This document shows, piece by piece, positions 31,594-41,512 of a stretch of DNA of 64,000 nt (its first letter is position 1; each line of letters begins with the position of its first letter). Source of the stretch: Azorinus chamasolen (taxonomy: Eukaryota; Mollusca; Bivalvia; Cardiida; Solecurtidae); assembly GCA_963576725.1 (NCBI GenBank), contig OY755239.1, positions 56,259,640 through 56,323,639 of the forward strand, in the 5' to 3' direction. Position numbers and translations under genes: made by a program. Under the pieces are notes generated by a model. That model was not told where the DNA came from. It was given only the letters and a program-made list of their open reading frames with translations, and ran no database searches.

Positions 31594-31853
31594 TCGCAAA
31601 CACCCCTGCTCTATATACATGTACAGTAAAACCCCGCTAATGCGACCACCTAAAAGAGGTATAATAATGGGTGATAGATGCAGGTGGTAGCTTAATGCAG
31701 GGTAAAAGTAATGCAGAAAGCTCCTCTAGGAGCTTTCTGCATTACTTTTGTCCTGCATTAAACAACCACCTGCTTATAAAGACACCCATGTTTTTTCATT
31801 AAATGGTCGGATTAGAGGGACCCTACTGTATATATAGAGCAGGAGTGTTCGCA
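31594..31853. mobile_element. PD element within a second, outer palindrome
   Basis: A full PD copy at 31622-31830 (TACAGTAAAACCCCGCTAATG ... GACCCTACTGTA, perfect dyad GAAAGCTCCTCTAGGAGCTTTC) is flanked by outer inverted arms CGCAAACACCCCTGCTCTAT and ATAGAGCAGGAGTGTTCGC. Either PD landed on the central TA of another palindrome, or this subtype has longer ends. Confidence 0.85.
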
Positions 31854-32134
31854 AAAAACCCAAAACGTTTTGTTTGTTTGGGTCAGAAACTATCTTTTGG
31901 TATGTTTTAGATACAAGTTTATGACATGTGATTAAAACAATAATGTATCTATGATGGAGTTTAACGTATATGTAAGTGAATACACGTTTCGGTTTCCGTA
32001 TGCATATAGTGCTCTTGGCTGCTAATCCGCGTGAAAATGTTTTCTATTCGCGACTTACAGTTGAAATAGACACAACTTTCATGTGATTGATATCGAAGTC
32101 CCGATGTTATTCGCCAATGTATTTTATCTATTCA
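31854..32134. other. No recognisable feature
   Basis: AT-rich sequence with no element ends seen. Confidence 0.4.
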
Positions 32135-32325
32135 GGTTGCAGTGTAGTTTCGTGTCTTTTCGAAAAAGGTCGGTAATATTTTGTTGTACAACAAAACAAA
32201 TACAAGTATCAACGAAAAATGTACTGGTATTTATTAGGGTTGCGTTTTAGTTCCGTGTCTTTTTGACTTAGGGAGGTAATATTTTGTTGTACAAAAAAGA
32301 GTTATAAGTATCGAGGAAAACGGTT
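32135..32325. repeat. Tandem duplication, period about 102 bp
   Basis: GGTTGCAGTGTAGTTTCGTGTC and GGTTGCGTTTTAGTTCCGTGTC start the two copies. Both continue GGTAATATTTTGTTGTACAA and AAGTATCRAGGAAAA. Confidence 0.8.
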
Positions 32326-32379
32326 TATTTTGTATCACAGGGGCATTTTGCAATATAAGTTCAACTGACAATCATTGAA

Positions 32380-32587
32380 TACAGTAAAACCTCTCTATAA
32401 CGGCTTCTAAATTACATCAAGTATATTTTGACAAAGGCAGGTGGCTGCTTAAAGCAATGTGAATATAATACAGAACGCTCCTATAGGAGCGTTCTGTTTT
32501 ACTTTCACCTTGCTTTAAGCAACCACCTGCCCTAAATACCAACTAATTAACACAATTCAGTGGCCGTTATAGAGAGATTTTACTGTA
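32380..32587. mobile_element. PD element, GCG-arm subtype
   Basis: TACAGTAAAACCTCTCTATAA to TAGAGAGATTTTACTGTA. Dyad GAACGCTCCTATAGGAGCGTTC differs from other PD copies on both arms in a matching way. Closest relative at 41289-41495. Confidence 0.9.
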
Positions 32588-32605
32588 CAGCAAATACACA
32601 ATTTT

Positions 32606-32869
32606 ATGATGCTATTGACAGTATGCGTGTTTGGTAGGGACTATTACTTTAATAAGGATGGGCACTGTGCGACGTGTCACAATTATAAAGACAATGCTTC
32701 TAACAGAAGAGCCATCCTGTATGATTTCGTATTGGTGGGTCCAGGTTATACTATTGGTTTAAAACAGAATGTCGGGACTAAAGAAATGTACACGAGGCAA
32801 ACTGTAATTCATAAGAGTTTCAAAAAGGTTTCTGTGAGACTATCACATGGTGCAAAGCTCTACTGCTAA
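32606..32869 (+). CDS. Short open frame, possible terminal exon
   Basis: 87 codons beginning just after a PD end, with a protein-like mix and spaced cysteines (DYYFNKDGHCATCHNY), ending YC-stop. An acceptor-like GATGCTATTGACAG lies at 32608-32621, so it could equally be an internal or terminal exon. No repeat family covers it. Product not recognised; a chance frame is quite possible. Confidence 0.25.
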   Translation: MMLLTVCVFGRDYYFNKDGHCATCHNYKDNASNRRAILYDFVLVGPGYTIGLKQNVGTKEMYTRQTVIHKSFKKVSVRLSHGAKLYC

Positions 32870-32904
32870 GAGTTCTACTTTGTAAAATATAATTGTAAAG
32901 TACA

Positions 32905-33060
32905 CTGTATCACTATTACGACCACTCAAAGGAAGTATACTTCTGGAGTTTTAAAACAGATGGTAGCTTAATACAGGACTGAAGTTATGCAGAAATTCAC
33001 TAAGCAGCCACCCGTTTGACAGACTCCTATGATAAAACAGTATTTTGTCGGATTAGCGAG
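32905..33060. mobile_element. PD element, worn subtype
   Basis: CACTGTATCACTATTACGACC on the left, inner arms GATGGTAGCTTAATACAGG and CTAAGCAGCCACCCGT without a dyad, right end GTCGGATTAGCGAGACTC running into the PN repeat. Confidence 0.55.
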
Positions 33061-33350
33061 ACTCAATAAAACCGAGTCTGCAATTTTATTTTTTTGCATT
33101 GCTGCTTTTGCTTTCGAAGGATCGCCCACTTTCAGAATATATGTACTTCACAACAGCAGGTGTTAAGTGCTTGTGTGTTTTGAAAATGGAATACTGCTTA
33201 AACCGTTGCTAGGGGCGTGAGTAGTGTTGCTTTTCTAATTACTACTCATGACCAGACTCAATAAAACCGAGTCTGCATTTGTTTCTTTTGTCATTGCTAC
33301 TTTTGCTTTCGAAGGATCGCCCACTTTCAGAATATATTTACTGTATTGTT
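33055..33350 (+). repeat. PN direct-repeat element, two units
   Basis: Two units 195 bp apart, each starting with hairpin AGACTC-AATAAAACC-GAGTCT (33059-33079 and 33254-33274) and continuing TTTGCTTTCGAAGGATCGCC and CCACTTTCAGAATATAT. The polyadenylation-type AATAAA lies in the hairpin loop. The layout suits two small LTRs around a short middle, or a tandem retrozyme-like repeat. No protein. Confidence 0.6.
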
Positions 33351-33838
33351 TTGTTTATCGCGTTCTTCGTTTTGATTTTAATTAGTAGGTGATACGGTCG
33401 CTTAAACAGTAATTCAGTTTTATTACCATGTCCAACGCGTTATACGGATGGAGGAAAACCCTCCGCGTATTTATACATACGAACTAGCTACCATTATTTC
33501 AGGCACAGCATTAGGATAGAACATCGCTACTACCACCAATTTGGTGTGTAATACGGTTAAGCGTTACACGTTTACGAGAAAACATTTTGAATCGAAACAA
33601 GACGAAAAATGAATCATTTCGTTTCTTAACAACCAGACATTTAATCCACTCGGCGTCTCATCAAGATTAAAACTGGTTGACAGACTACTTGCGTTTCAGA
33701 GAAGAAATTGAACGACAGTCCACTCTGAAACTTAATGCAGACGACATTGTTTGCAGACGAAAATTATTTAGCGCCGGAAGAGTTAAACAGCGTGTTACAG
33801 AGCAATTTACGTGTGTGAAGTCAATGTTTACTACATGT
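33351..33838. other. No gene; PE fragment
   Basis: PE right-arm fragment ACTCGGCGTCTCATCAAGAT at about 33648. Otherwise AT-rich. Confidence 0.4.
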
Positions 33839-34084
33839 TTAACCCTTTCGGCGCCAAATTTCTAATTGTCGTCTGCAGACCACTTTTATTAAATCGTTTG
33901 GTAAAAGAAGGAACTGAGATAAATAAATGCTAATTTTAAAGGAATAAAGCATATATATGGAAAAAGAGTTTGAGACAAAAAGTGAAGTCCCTGATCAGAC
34001 GCCGCCTTGAAAAGGCTGCGTCTGATCTGGGTCTGTACTATTTGTCGTGGTGCATTTTTGCGACACTGGGGGTGAAAGGGTTAA
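33839..34084. mobile_element. PI palindromic element (TTAA type)
   Basis: TTAACCCTTTCGGCGCCAAA to GGGGGTGAAAGGGTTAA. Left flank ends GAGTTTGAGACAAAAAGTG, hairpin GTCCCTGATCAGACGCCGCC, dyad CCTTGAAAAGG, mirror GTCTGATCTGGGTCTG. TTAA at both borders. Confidence 0.85.
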
Positions 34085-34169
34085 CTAAGTTTAATCTACT
34101 GATATTTGCCAGACGCTAGCACGTAACAATGTTATTAGTATTTCGAACAAGTCGTATAATGGACTCCTT

Positions 34170-34395
34170 TAGCCTTTAGTCTACTTTTGGCGGATAAGTG
34201 CTTACCTATGTAAACAGTGTGGATCCGGACGAGACGCCGAGTAACTCGGCGTCTCGTCTCGATCAACGCTGTTTGATAAGCTGATAGTGTTGATGATAAG
34301 AATTGCAAGATAAATCAATTGTTACAACCGAAGTCGATGACAGTTTCTACCTGCATTAGTTCAGCAGGCATTCAGCAGGATAAACATTAAACAAT
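34170..34395. mobile_element. PE element
   Basis: TTTAGCCTTTAGTCTACTTTTG, core GTAAACAGTGTGGATCCGGAC, perfect dyad GACGCCGAGTAACTCGGCGTC, mirror TCTCGATCAACGCTG, right end GCAGGATAAACATTAA. Confidence 0.78.
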
Positions 34396-35373
34396 CTTAT
34401 AATCTTAACGGGTGTTGTTTTATTCATGCAATATAAATGGAACATATGCGACCACCCCCTCACAAAGCAATTTTAGCCTTAAATTCCATTATTCACGAAA
34501 ACATATATATATTTAAATTGTTTATCTCTACGTTCTCTTAATCAGTTTAAGCAAACGTTTCAGATATTCATTGCCACCTAATGTTACCAAACAATGGTAC
34601 AATACCAGAAAAAACGTACTTCACAGTTACCTTCACTCTTACGCTGCTCAATAATTAAAGTCGTTTCACTCTGTCTGAAACCAAAAACTGGTTAAACAAA
34701 ACTATAACTGATGACTATGATCTGTATTACAAATAGTGCAGACCTCAGGAACCCTTTAATATTGGTTGACATTGTTTGTAAATAACTAATATACTCGATT
34801 TCGACACATTAAATGTTAAACAAAACTCTCAAATCATGTTAAATCGACCCTTTAAACAATTAACTCGTGAATGAATAGGCAATAAAGATAAAAAATAAAT
34901 GTTTGCAGACGATAACAGATGGCAGCGAAAAAGTTGATTCTTTACCTGATGAATAATTATACAAATGTACACGTACATAATAACGACACCTTGAATATTG
35001 TTTTGCTGAATATTTATAATTATAGTCATAGGAGTACAGGACTGCCTGGCCGTTGCAGAAACTGTAGATTCAGATTTATGTAATCCAATAAGCAGTCAAA
35101 GTAGACCCTGTAGTATGCGTTCACCCCTCTTCAAACAGCAAAGCGCAGGACAGATGCCACCTGAAATTAGCTATTCATCTTAAATACACTTAAAGACGGT
35201 ACGATCTCTTCTGGTTTCATATAGTAATTCAGACAATTTCGACTGGTCACTGGAGAAATGTTATACGAATTTGCAATGACCACCATGGCATAGATAGCCG
35301 GCTATTGGTTACAATGTGTAGACTGTATAATACAACAACCCGCACTTAATTAAAACTACAAATGCATGCTGGC
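34396..35373. other. No gene; hairpin fragments
   Basis: A PF-like half core at about 34732-34792 (CAAATAGTGCAGACCTCAGG) and the phrase TGTTTGCAGACGATAACAGA at about 34902. No complete element. Confidence 0.4.
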
Positions 35374-35605
35374 TTAACCCCTTACCTCATATGTTTTTTT
35401 TCAGATTCAACCGCTTTAAATAAATCTACCGATAAGGAGCATTAAATAGAGAAAAGGAACAATTTTAGAATTTTGTAGTTTGAAACCATTGTGATAGATA
35501 GAGTATTTGCTCCTATAGGAGCAAATGCTTTATTTATCACGATGGTTTCATAAAAGTGACTTTCACAGAGTCGTCAAAAGTCGTCAATATGAGGGAATGG
35601 GTTAA
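35374..35605 (-). mobile_element. PA element, reverse
   Basis: TTAACCCCTTACCTCATATG to GAGGGAATGGGTTAA, perfect dyad TTTGCTCCTATAGGAGCAAA. Confidence 0.88.
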
Positions 35606-35923
35606 AGAGGCGACCACGGTTGACACTTGCCGTATGTTAGCATCCCGTGAGAATGTAAGATTGTCAGAGCATTCAATCCTCTGTAATGTAGAAGATAATA
35701 ACATTTAAGACCAGGCTGTTGAAAGAAGATGAGCAAAGTTTTGTGTGTTTCATTCAAGAAACATTGTGTGTTTCAGACACATGTTCTGCGGAAATTTGTA
35801 ATAGCCTTTGCAAACAGTGTGGACACCAATGAGAAGCTAATAATGTATTTGTCGTTAGACGCCAGAATATATGATACACTGATATATGGATTATGAATAG
35901 AACAATATATAGAACATAGAAGA

Positions 35924-36300
35924 TCTTACATGAGTGGTCATTACACATATCAAACGAGTTTACTATAATAATATGACACGAGCTTTAGCGAGTGTCATAT
36001 TGATTTTCATAATAGTACGAGTTTCATGAAAACAATTTGTAATGAACACGAATATAAGATTCTTTTCATCACATAAACCTTAACAATGCCATAGAAAATG
36101 AAAAATGCTTTAGCTGACGGTTGTTTCGTCCAGACAGCGTAGTGATACAACGGACGACGCACATGGAGCGCTACGATTGGCTAACTCTTACATGAGCACT
36201 AAGATTGGCTAACGATTGCTTATTTGCATACTAAATGCACTAGTGCATTTCCGTTATTTACGGCACTCTGTTACGGCACTCCCACAAGGAAGATTATGTG
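35924..36300. mobile_element. PK fold-back element, copy 1
   Basis: A long imperfect hairpin: CTTACATGAGTGGTCATTACA and AACGAGTTTACTATAATAAT fold onto a mirror ending TAATGAACACGAATATAAG, with apex GACACGAGCTTTAGCGAGTGTC. It continues through a CAGACAGCGTAGTGATACAA region to palindrome AAATGCACTAGTGCATTT and TTACGGCACTC repeats. Second copy at 50980-51570. Confidence 0.65.
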
Positions 36301-36339
36301 ATAAAATATATTTGTACATACAGAAAACCCCAGATTGTA

Positions 36340-36920
36340 CTAATAATAAAACCCCTATCATCATCTGTCTATAAGACAGGTGACTGCTTAATGCAGGTTG
36401 AAGTCATGCAGAAATCCCCTACTTAATGCAGGGTAAATACATTCTGAAAGTTTGAGATCCTTCGAAAGCAAAAGTAGCAATACAAAAAGAGAAAATTGCA
36501 GACTTCATTTTATTGATTTTGTTCATGAGTAATTAAAAGTGCAACACTACTCACACCATAGAACCGGCTTAAGCGGTATTCAATTACTATACTTAACATA
36601 CTGTAGGAAAACTGGTTATCCAGAAGGACCAGAAAATATAACAACACTGACATGAAGTAAGGGGATACTTTTTACGGCCCCACACCAGCACTTAACACTT
36701 GCTGTTGTGAAGCACATGCATTCTGAAAATGGGAGATCCTTCGAAAGCAAACACAGCAATTCAAAAAGAAAAAAATGGTTTTATTGAGTCTGTTCATGGG
36801 TAGTAAAGTCGGGCATAAAACTCCTCTAGGAGTTCACCCTGCATTAAACAGTCACCTGCCAACACTGCTTTCAATTATTCAGTACTAAAACTTCTAACTG
36901 TCGAGGTTTTACTGTATATA
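36340..36920. mobile_element. PD host with an inserted PN repeat
   Basis: The PD left part CAGGTGACTGCTTAATGCAGG and right part CCTGCATTAAACAGTCACCTG (end GAGGTTTTACTGTATA) enclose a reversed PN element at about 36440-36807. The two PN units start GAGATCCTTCGAAAGC at 36454 and 36733. The PN middle holds GACATGAAGTAAGGGGATAC. Confidence 0.65.
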
Positions 36921-38512
36921 TTTAGCTATTGATATAATACTATCTATAAGGAATGCTATACATGCATTTGAAATAGCACCCTGTATCGAAACACACATTT
37001 AGAAATTAAATGAACAAAGACATAAGATGATAAAGGTTATAAATGCGTTTTGCAGAATGAATATAGTCAGTGTTGAACATAAAAAGGAAGACTAATAAGA
37101 AGTTTGAAATACAGAGAAAAATATTATCTAACAGCCAGCCATTGAAAATGACAGTCTGGACTGGTCGTTACTAAGACCATACAGATGGTACGTACACATG
37201 TTGTACAAGATCATTCTCCACAAACAAAGTCGAACCAAATACTTACGGAAGCGTTGAAATATTCAAATTCTCTTAATTTTCGTACGTGTATTTACAATTA
37301 ATGTGGGTGGTGGTAAACTATATCCTATCAGACCGAATATATTTTGTTTTTGCGATGGTCTTGGTGAAAACTATGTATTTATTTGTCACAATGGTTACAT
37401 GTTGTGACGTTTACAGCGGCGTGAAACGGAGTCCGTATGAGGGAACGGGTTAAACAGAATCTTATTTATCATTTGTAGTTCTTATCTTTGATACACCCTT
37501 TATATACGCGATTCTAATGACTGTCTGGTTCTACAAATAACGAGGAACACATTTCTGGATACAATACAAACAAACATGACATTAACTGGCAGTAAAACTA
37601 CTCTAAACTGCAAATCTAATAGTCTAGGTATTTTAGGTAGGTAGCTGCTTAATGCGACTCAGGTCGTGTATTGAACAGTCCAGCATTTGCATATATGTAC
37701 CTAGTTTTTAAATCCTGTACTTTCTTTCTTCAAGTTCATTTTATAGGTTAGTTTAAAAATCGAATTTGTCCAGTCAACAAATAGATGACATTTCGTGCTA
37801 TATGATTTGATGTGGTTGGCAATGCACAGGTGAAGAAATCCTCAAGGCTATCGACCGAGACCATTTTAAGCGACCATATTTTATCACTGTTTGTAATGAG
37901 TCTCTAGATGCCACGAAAGTGGAGATATATCCGTTATAAACTAAGAAATGTTATAAAACGACACCAATAAACAAAAGTACTTCAGCCTTGACAGGGAAAT
38001 TTTGATAAATGTACACTCGTAAATGTAGCACAGTTTGAGACATGCTTGTTACTTCCTGGTATATCATTGTATATGCCTTTTTGTGGGGACTATATCTGCA
38101 TTGTTTCTGAAAAAAGCAAACTTAAAATATACTAAACCCTCCCTTCCTCAGAGTTTGATATGTTTACTGTCTAAAATAAATGCAAACAATTAACGTGATT
38201 GTCTCTGCTTGTAACACGTTTTAAAGTGCATAAACATTACATCAATCATTTGTTTATGTACTGAAACAAAGTATTCGCATGAAACGCATTTGCAAACAGA
38301 GTAGGCCGATATCAGACTGATCAGGATCTGCTCTGTTTCCTAATGGTTTTTGTAGTGTCTGAAATGGCTACAATGTTACTGCCAAATCTTCCATGTGTTT
38401 GACATCGACGCCGCCGATGTTATTCACCAAAAAGTTCTTTTAACAGAAAAGGTTTATGAAAAGTTTGCGTAAGTCTTTGCTATTGCCACATACAGATGTA
38501 ACAATATGTGAA
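36921..38512. other. No firm gene; remnants of several elements
   Basis: A PA-like right end at about 37375-37455 (TGTCACAATGGTTAC ... GAGGGAACGGGTTAA), a PD stub at about 37595-37670 and a PC core at 38291-38345. On the minus strand CTTCC|GTAAGT at 37246 is a strong donor after EFEYFNAS-type codons, but no acceptor with a pyrimidine tract was found. Confidence 0.4.
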
Positions 38513-38834
38513 TACAGTGTTCCCTCTCTACAACGACACCCTTTGGGATACGAAGATTGTATGTGCTGTTCAGAGGGAGTTGTTATAGGGAGGGAAAATC
38601 AAACATAATTAGCTTGTTTTCAGATCCGCAGATCAGGTGTATTTCGAGAACTTATACCGTTATGCCTCAATCATTCTAAAGAATGGTCACAACATAGGGT
38701 TTGATAGAGGCATAAAGAAAATACGATGGAAAAAAGTTTGTTTCTGGAGCTTTGTTGTTTCGGAAACAGTGACATGCGTTGTTGTAAGGAGGGACTCGTT
38801 ATTGAGAGGGTCGTTGTAGGGAGGAAGCACTGTA
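38513..38834. mobile_element. TA-type mariner-like element, CCCTCTCTACAACGAC ends
   Basis: TACAGTGTTCCCTCTCTACAA to AGGGAGGAAGCACTGTA, with long terminal inverted repeats that include further sub-repeats (GGAGTTGTTATAGGGAGGG). A PJ fragment (TCTAAAGAATGGTCACAACA) lies inside at about 38672. No transposase. Confidence 0.75.
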
Positions 38835-39264
38835 TAACAACGTATCAACAAGTACATGTAACATTCCTGATGGTTTCCGTAGATAATTACCGTAAGTGTA
38901 AAACGTTTGCGTCATCAATCAAGCAAATGTTGTTTTGTTGTGTTTTTTTATCATGGGAACAAACGATCAGAAAGCGTTTAGTCTACATTACAATAGACGG
39001 AACCGTAATTGTAAAATAAATGCCTGATTAAAGTCTGATAGATATATACTTATTAACAAACAGCTGGGCCAATTCAATACAAATAAAACAGACGATATAA
39101 CCAAGATGTGATGGGAATGTAAAGGCATTTATCTCTTTCCTCGCTAAGAAACTGGCGTCTTCAATTGTCAAAGTTCGTGTTTCTTCCGCTTTTTCTCAAA
39201 TCAAAACAGTTAAAGTGTCAATCAGTTTTAATCATGACCGTCTCATCTAGATCCTGATTGCGTG
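38835..39264. other. No recognisable gene
   Basis: A PE-like remnant ACCGTCTCATCTAGATCC at 39237. The rest is AT-rich. Confidence 0.4.
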
Positions 39265-39630
39265 GACAGTAAACCCCCACTAAACAGGAATTCTAGTATA
39301 TACTTTTAGACAGGTGACTGCTTAAACCATTCCCTCATATTGACGACTTTTGACGACTTTGTAAAAGTCCCTTTGTGAAACCATAGTGGTAAACAGAGCA
39401 TTTGCTCCTATAGGAGCAAATGCTCTAATTATCACAATGGTTTCAAACTACAAAATTCTAAAAGTTTTCTTTTCTCTAGTAAATGATCCATTTCGGTAAA
39501 TTTATTCAAAGAGAGTGTATCTAGAATAGCCTATGAGGGAATGGGTTAATGCAGGGCGAAAGTCATGCAGAAAGCTCCAATGCTGATATTTATACTAACT
39601 TGAACGCCCTGTTTAGAGGGGTTGACTGTA
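39265..39630. mobile_element. PD host interrupted by PA
   Basis: Starts GACAGTAAACCCCCACTAAAC and ends GTTTAGAGGGGTTGACTGTA. The left inner arm GGTGACTGC is split from TGCAGGGCGAAAG by the PA copy. Confidence 0.85.
39322..39549 (+). mobile_element. PA element with readable empty site in PD
   Basis: The left junction reads GACTGC-TTAA-ACCATTCCC, the right junction AATGGG-TTAA-TGCAGGG. Removing the element and one TTAA gives GACTGCTTAATGCAGGG, the standard PD arm. This is direct evidence for TTAA target duplication by PA. Dyad intact. Confidence 0.92.
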
Positions 39631-39697
39631 CTCAGAGAACATGGATAAATAGGTGTGCATGCAATAACACAACCTTCTGCTATTTGGTCGTTTCATC

Positions 39698-39885
39698 TAA
39701 AAGTCTTAAGCGGCCATCATAAAGAGGTCTAAGTATTGGTCTATAAGGCAGATGGTAGCTTAATACAGGTCATCAGTTCCTATAGGAGCTTTCTGAATTA
39801 CTTTGTCCTGCATTAATGAAGCACCTGCTTTTTAAGAACCCACTGTTCAATAAATGAATGGCTACTTAAGCCAGGTTCTACTGTA
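39698..39885. mobile_element. PD element
   Basis: CTTAAGCGGCCATCATAAAG to TTAAGCCAGGTTCTACTGTA. Left half of the dyad lost (CATCAGTTCCTATAGGAGC). Confidence 0.75.
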
Positions 39886-40488
39886 GTAGTGTTAATATTA
39901 CTTCGCAAATAATAAATGGACATCTCAAACACCGATAATTATACCCAATTGAATTGATTTTATTGTATAGCTTAGCCTACATTAGCCACAAATGTGCAAT
40001 ACGTTAAGTAGAACACCAACTCTAGAACACTAATTGATTCCCATAAATAACAAAAGTTAAAGTAACGTCTTATTACATCTACTTACTCCCGCTGTCTTAT
40101 GTCACATATCTCGAGAATAGGTGCATAATGAATTTATTAAATGTAATAAGATATGCTTTAGGTTTTATTATATATGGGAATAGGTCTAAAGTGCTGAGTG
40201 ATTTCGCCCTTAATGGGGACCAAAAATGATGTTCTTACTGGTATAACACAAACATAAAATTTACGACATTGTGAAATGCTGAATGATCAGAGTAGAATAG
40301 TTCATCATTTTCATCACTTAATCAATTTATTAAATGTGTTAGTGGAATCTTCATGATAAACATTGATTTTGATAAGATGACTCATCCAGAGACACTGTGA
40401 TCTGGATCTACACTGTTTGCAAATGAATGTAGACTCGGTTTTCGCATTCAAAGGGTTAACATTATACGTCTGTTTGGTTTATTAACCC
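39886..40488. other. No gene; one PF-type right part
   Basis: About 40370-40460: GATCTGGATCTACACTGTTTGC and right end CATTCAAAGGGTTAAC. Before that, AT-rich sequence. Confidence 0.4.
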
Positions 40489-40707
40489 TTAACCCTTTCC
40501 CTCATATTGACGGCTTTTGACGACTCTGTAAAAGTCACTTTGTGAAACCACGGTGATAAATAGAGCATTTGCTCAAATGCTCTATTTATCACAATGGTTT
40601 CAAACTAAAAAATTCTAAAAAAATCCTTTTCTCTAGTTAATGCTCCTTTTGGGTATACTTATTCAAAGAGAGTGATTCTAAAAATAGCCTATGAGGTAAT
40701 GGGTTAA
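40489..40707 (+). mobile_element. PA element with dyad deleted
   Basis: TTAACCCTTTCCCTCATATT to ATGAGGTAATGGGTTAA. The hairpin apex is reduced to GAGCATTTGCTCAAATGCTC, lacking CTATAGGAGC. Confidence 0.88.
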
Positions 40708-40792
40708 CCTGGAACAAATTGATCTCTGCTCAAACTCTGATCTGCTACAGTTGTTGCTGACTATTGATTCCATCAAGTGTTTAAGATAGTAT

Positions 40793-40912
40793 TTACCGAG
40801 TGTCAAAAACATCGGATCCTGGTGAGACGCCGAGTTACTCGGCCGAGTTACTCGGCGTCTCATCTGGATCCAACCTGTGTTAGGTCGCGCTTAGCAGGCT
40901 AAGAGTTAAAAG
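40793..40912. mobile_element. PE element, dyad partly duplicated
   Basis: GGATCCTGGTGAGACGCCGAG then TTACTCGGCC and a second GAGTTACTCGGCGTC, mirror GGATCCAACCTG, right end AGCAGGCTAAGAGTTAA. Confidence 0.65.
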
Positions 40913-41020
40913 TATAGATATATTTGAGCAGTCTTTTAATATGGGTATCTCGTCATATTAGAAATTGTCTTCGATAAGTTTGTGATTTTCAAACAACGTA
41001 GATACAGTCCATTAACATCA

Positions 41021-41221
41021 TTAACCCTTTCAACGAAGAATTGTGAAATGGACTTTTTCCAAATCTCATACTGGTCAAGCTTACAAAGAATGTTCAATGA
41101 GTATATAACGAAAAGTGTAACGTGACAAACAGGGTAAGGGAGCATCTCTACGAACCCTCTCATCTGGGTCTGCATTGTTTGCAAATGACATTAGTGAATC
41201 GTTTCCCTAAATGAAAGGGTC
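41021..41221. mobile_element. PF element
   Basis: TTAACCCTTTCAACGAAGAA, left arm worn (GACAAACAGGGTAAGGGAG), mirror CCCTCTCATCTGGGTCTG and GCATTGTTTGCAAATGACAT, right end AATGAAAGGGTCA. Confidence 0.7.
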
Positions 41222-41288
41222 ACAGATGGTTCTGATAATGATCTACTTCGCCATATTGTGCAAAAGTTTGCTGATGCAACAAAGGGTA

Positions 41289-41495
41289 TACAGTAAAACC
41301 TCTCTATAACGGACACTATATTACATCAAGTAACTTGTGTTAAAGGCAGGTGGTTGCTTAAAGTAAGGTGAAAGTAAAACAGAACGCTCCTATAGGAGCG
41401 TCCTGTTTGACTTTCACCTTGCTTTAAGCAGCCACCGCCTTAAAAACCAACTAATTAACACAATTTAGTGGCCGTTATAGAGAGGTTTTACTGTA
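41289..41495. mobile_element. PD element, GCG-arm subtype
   Basis: TACAGTAAAACCTCTCTATAA to TAGAGAGGTTTTACTGTA, very close to the copy at 32380-32587. Dyad GAACGCTCCTATAGGAGCGTCC. Confidence 0.9.
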
Positions 41496-41512
41496 TACGG
41501 ATAATACAACAC

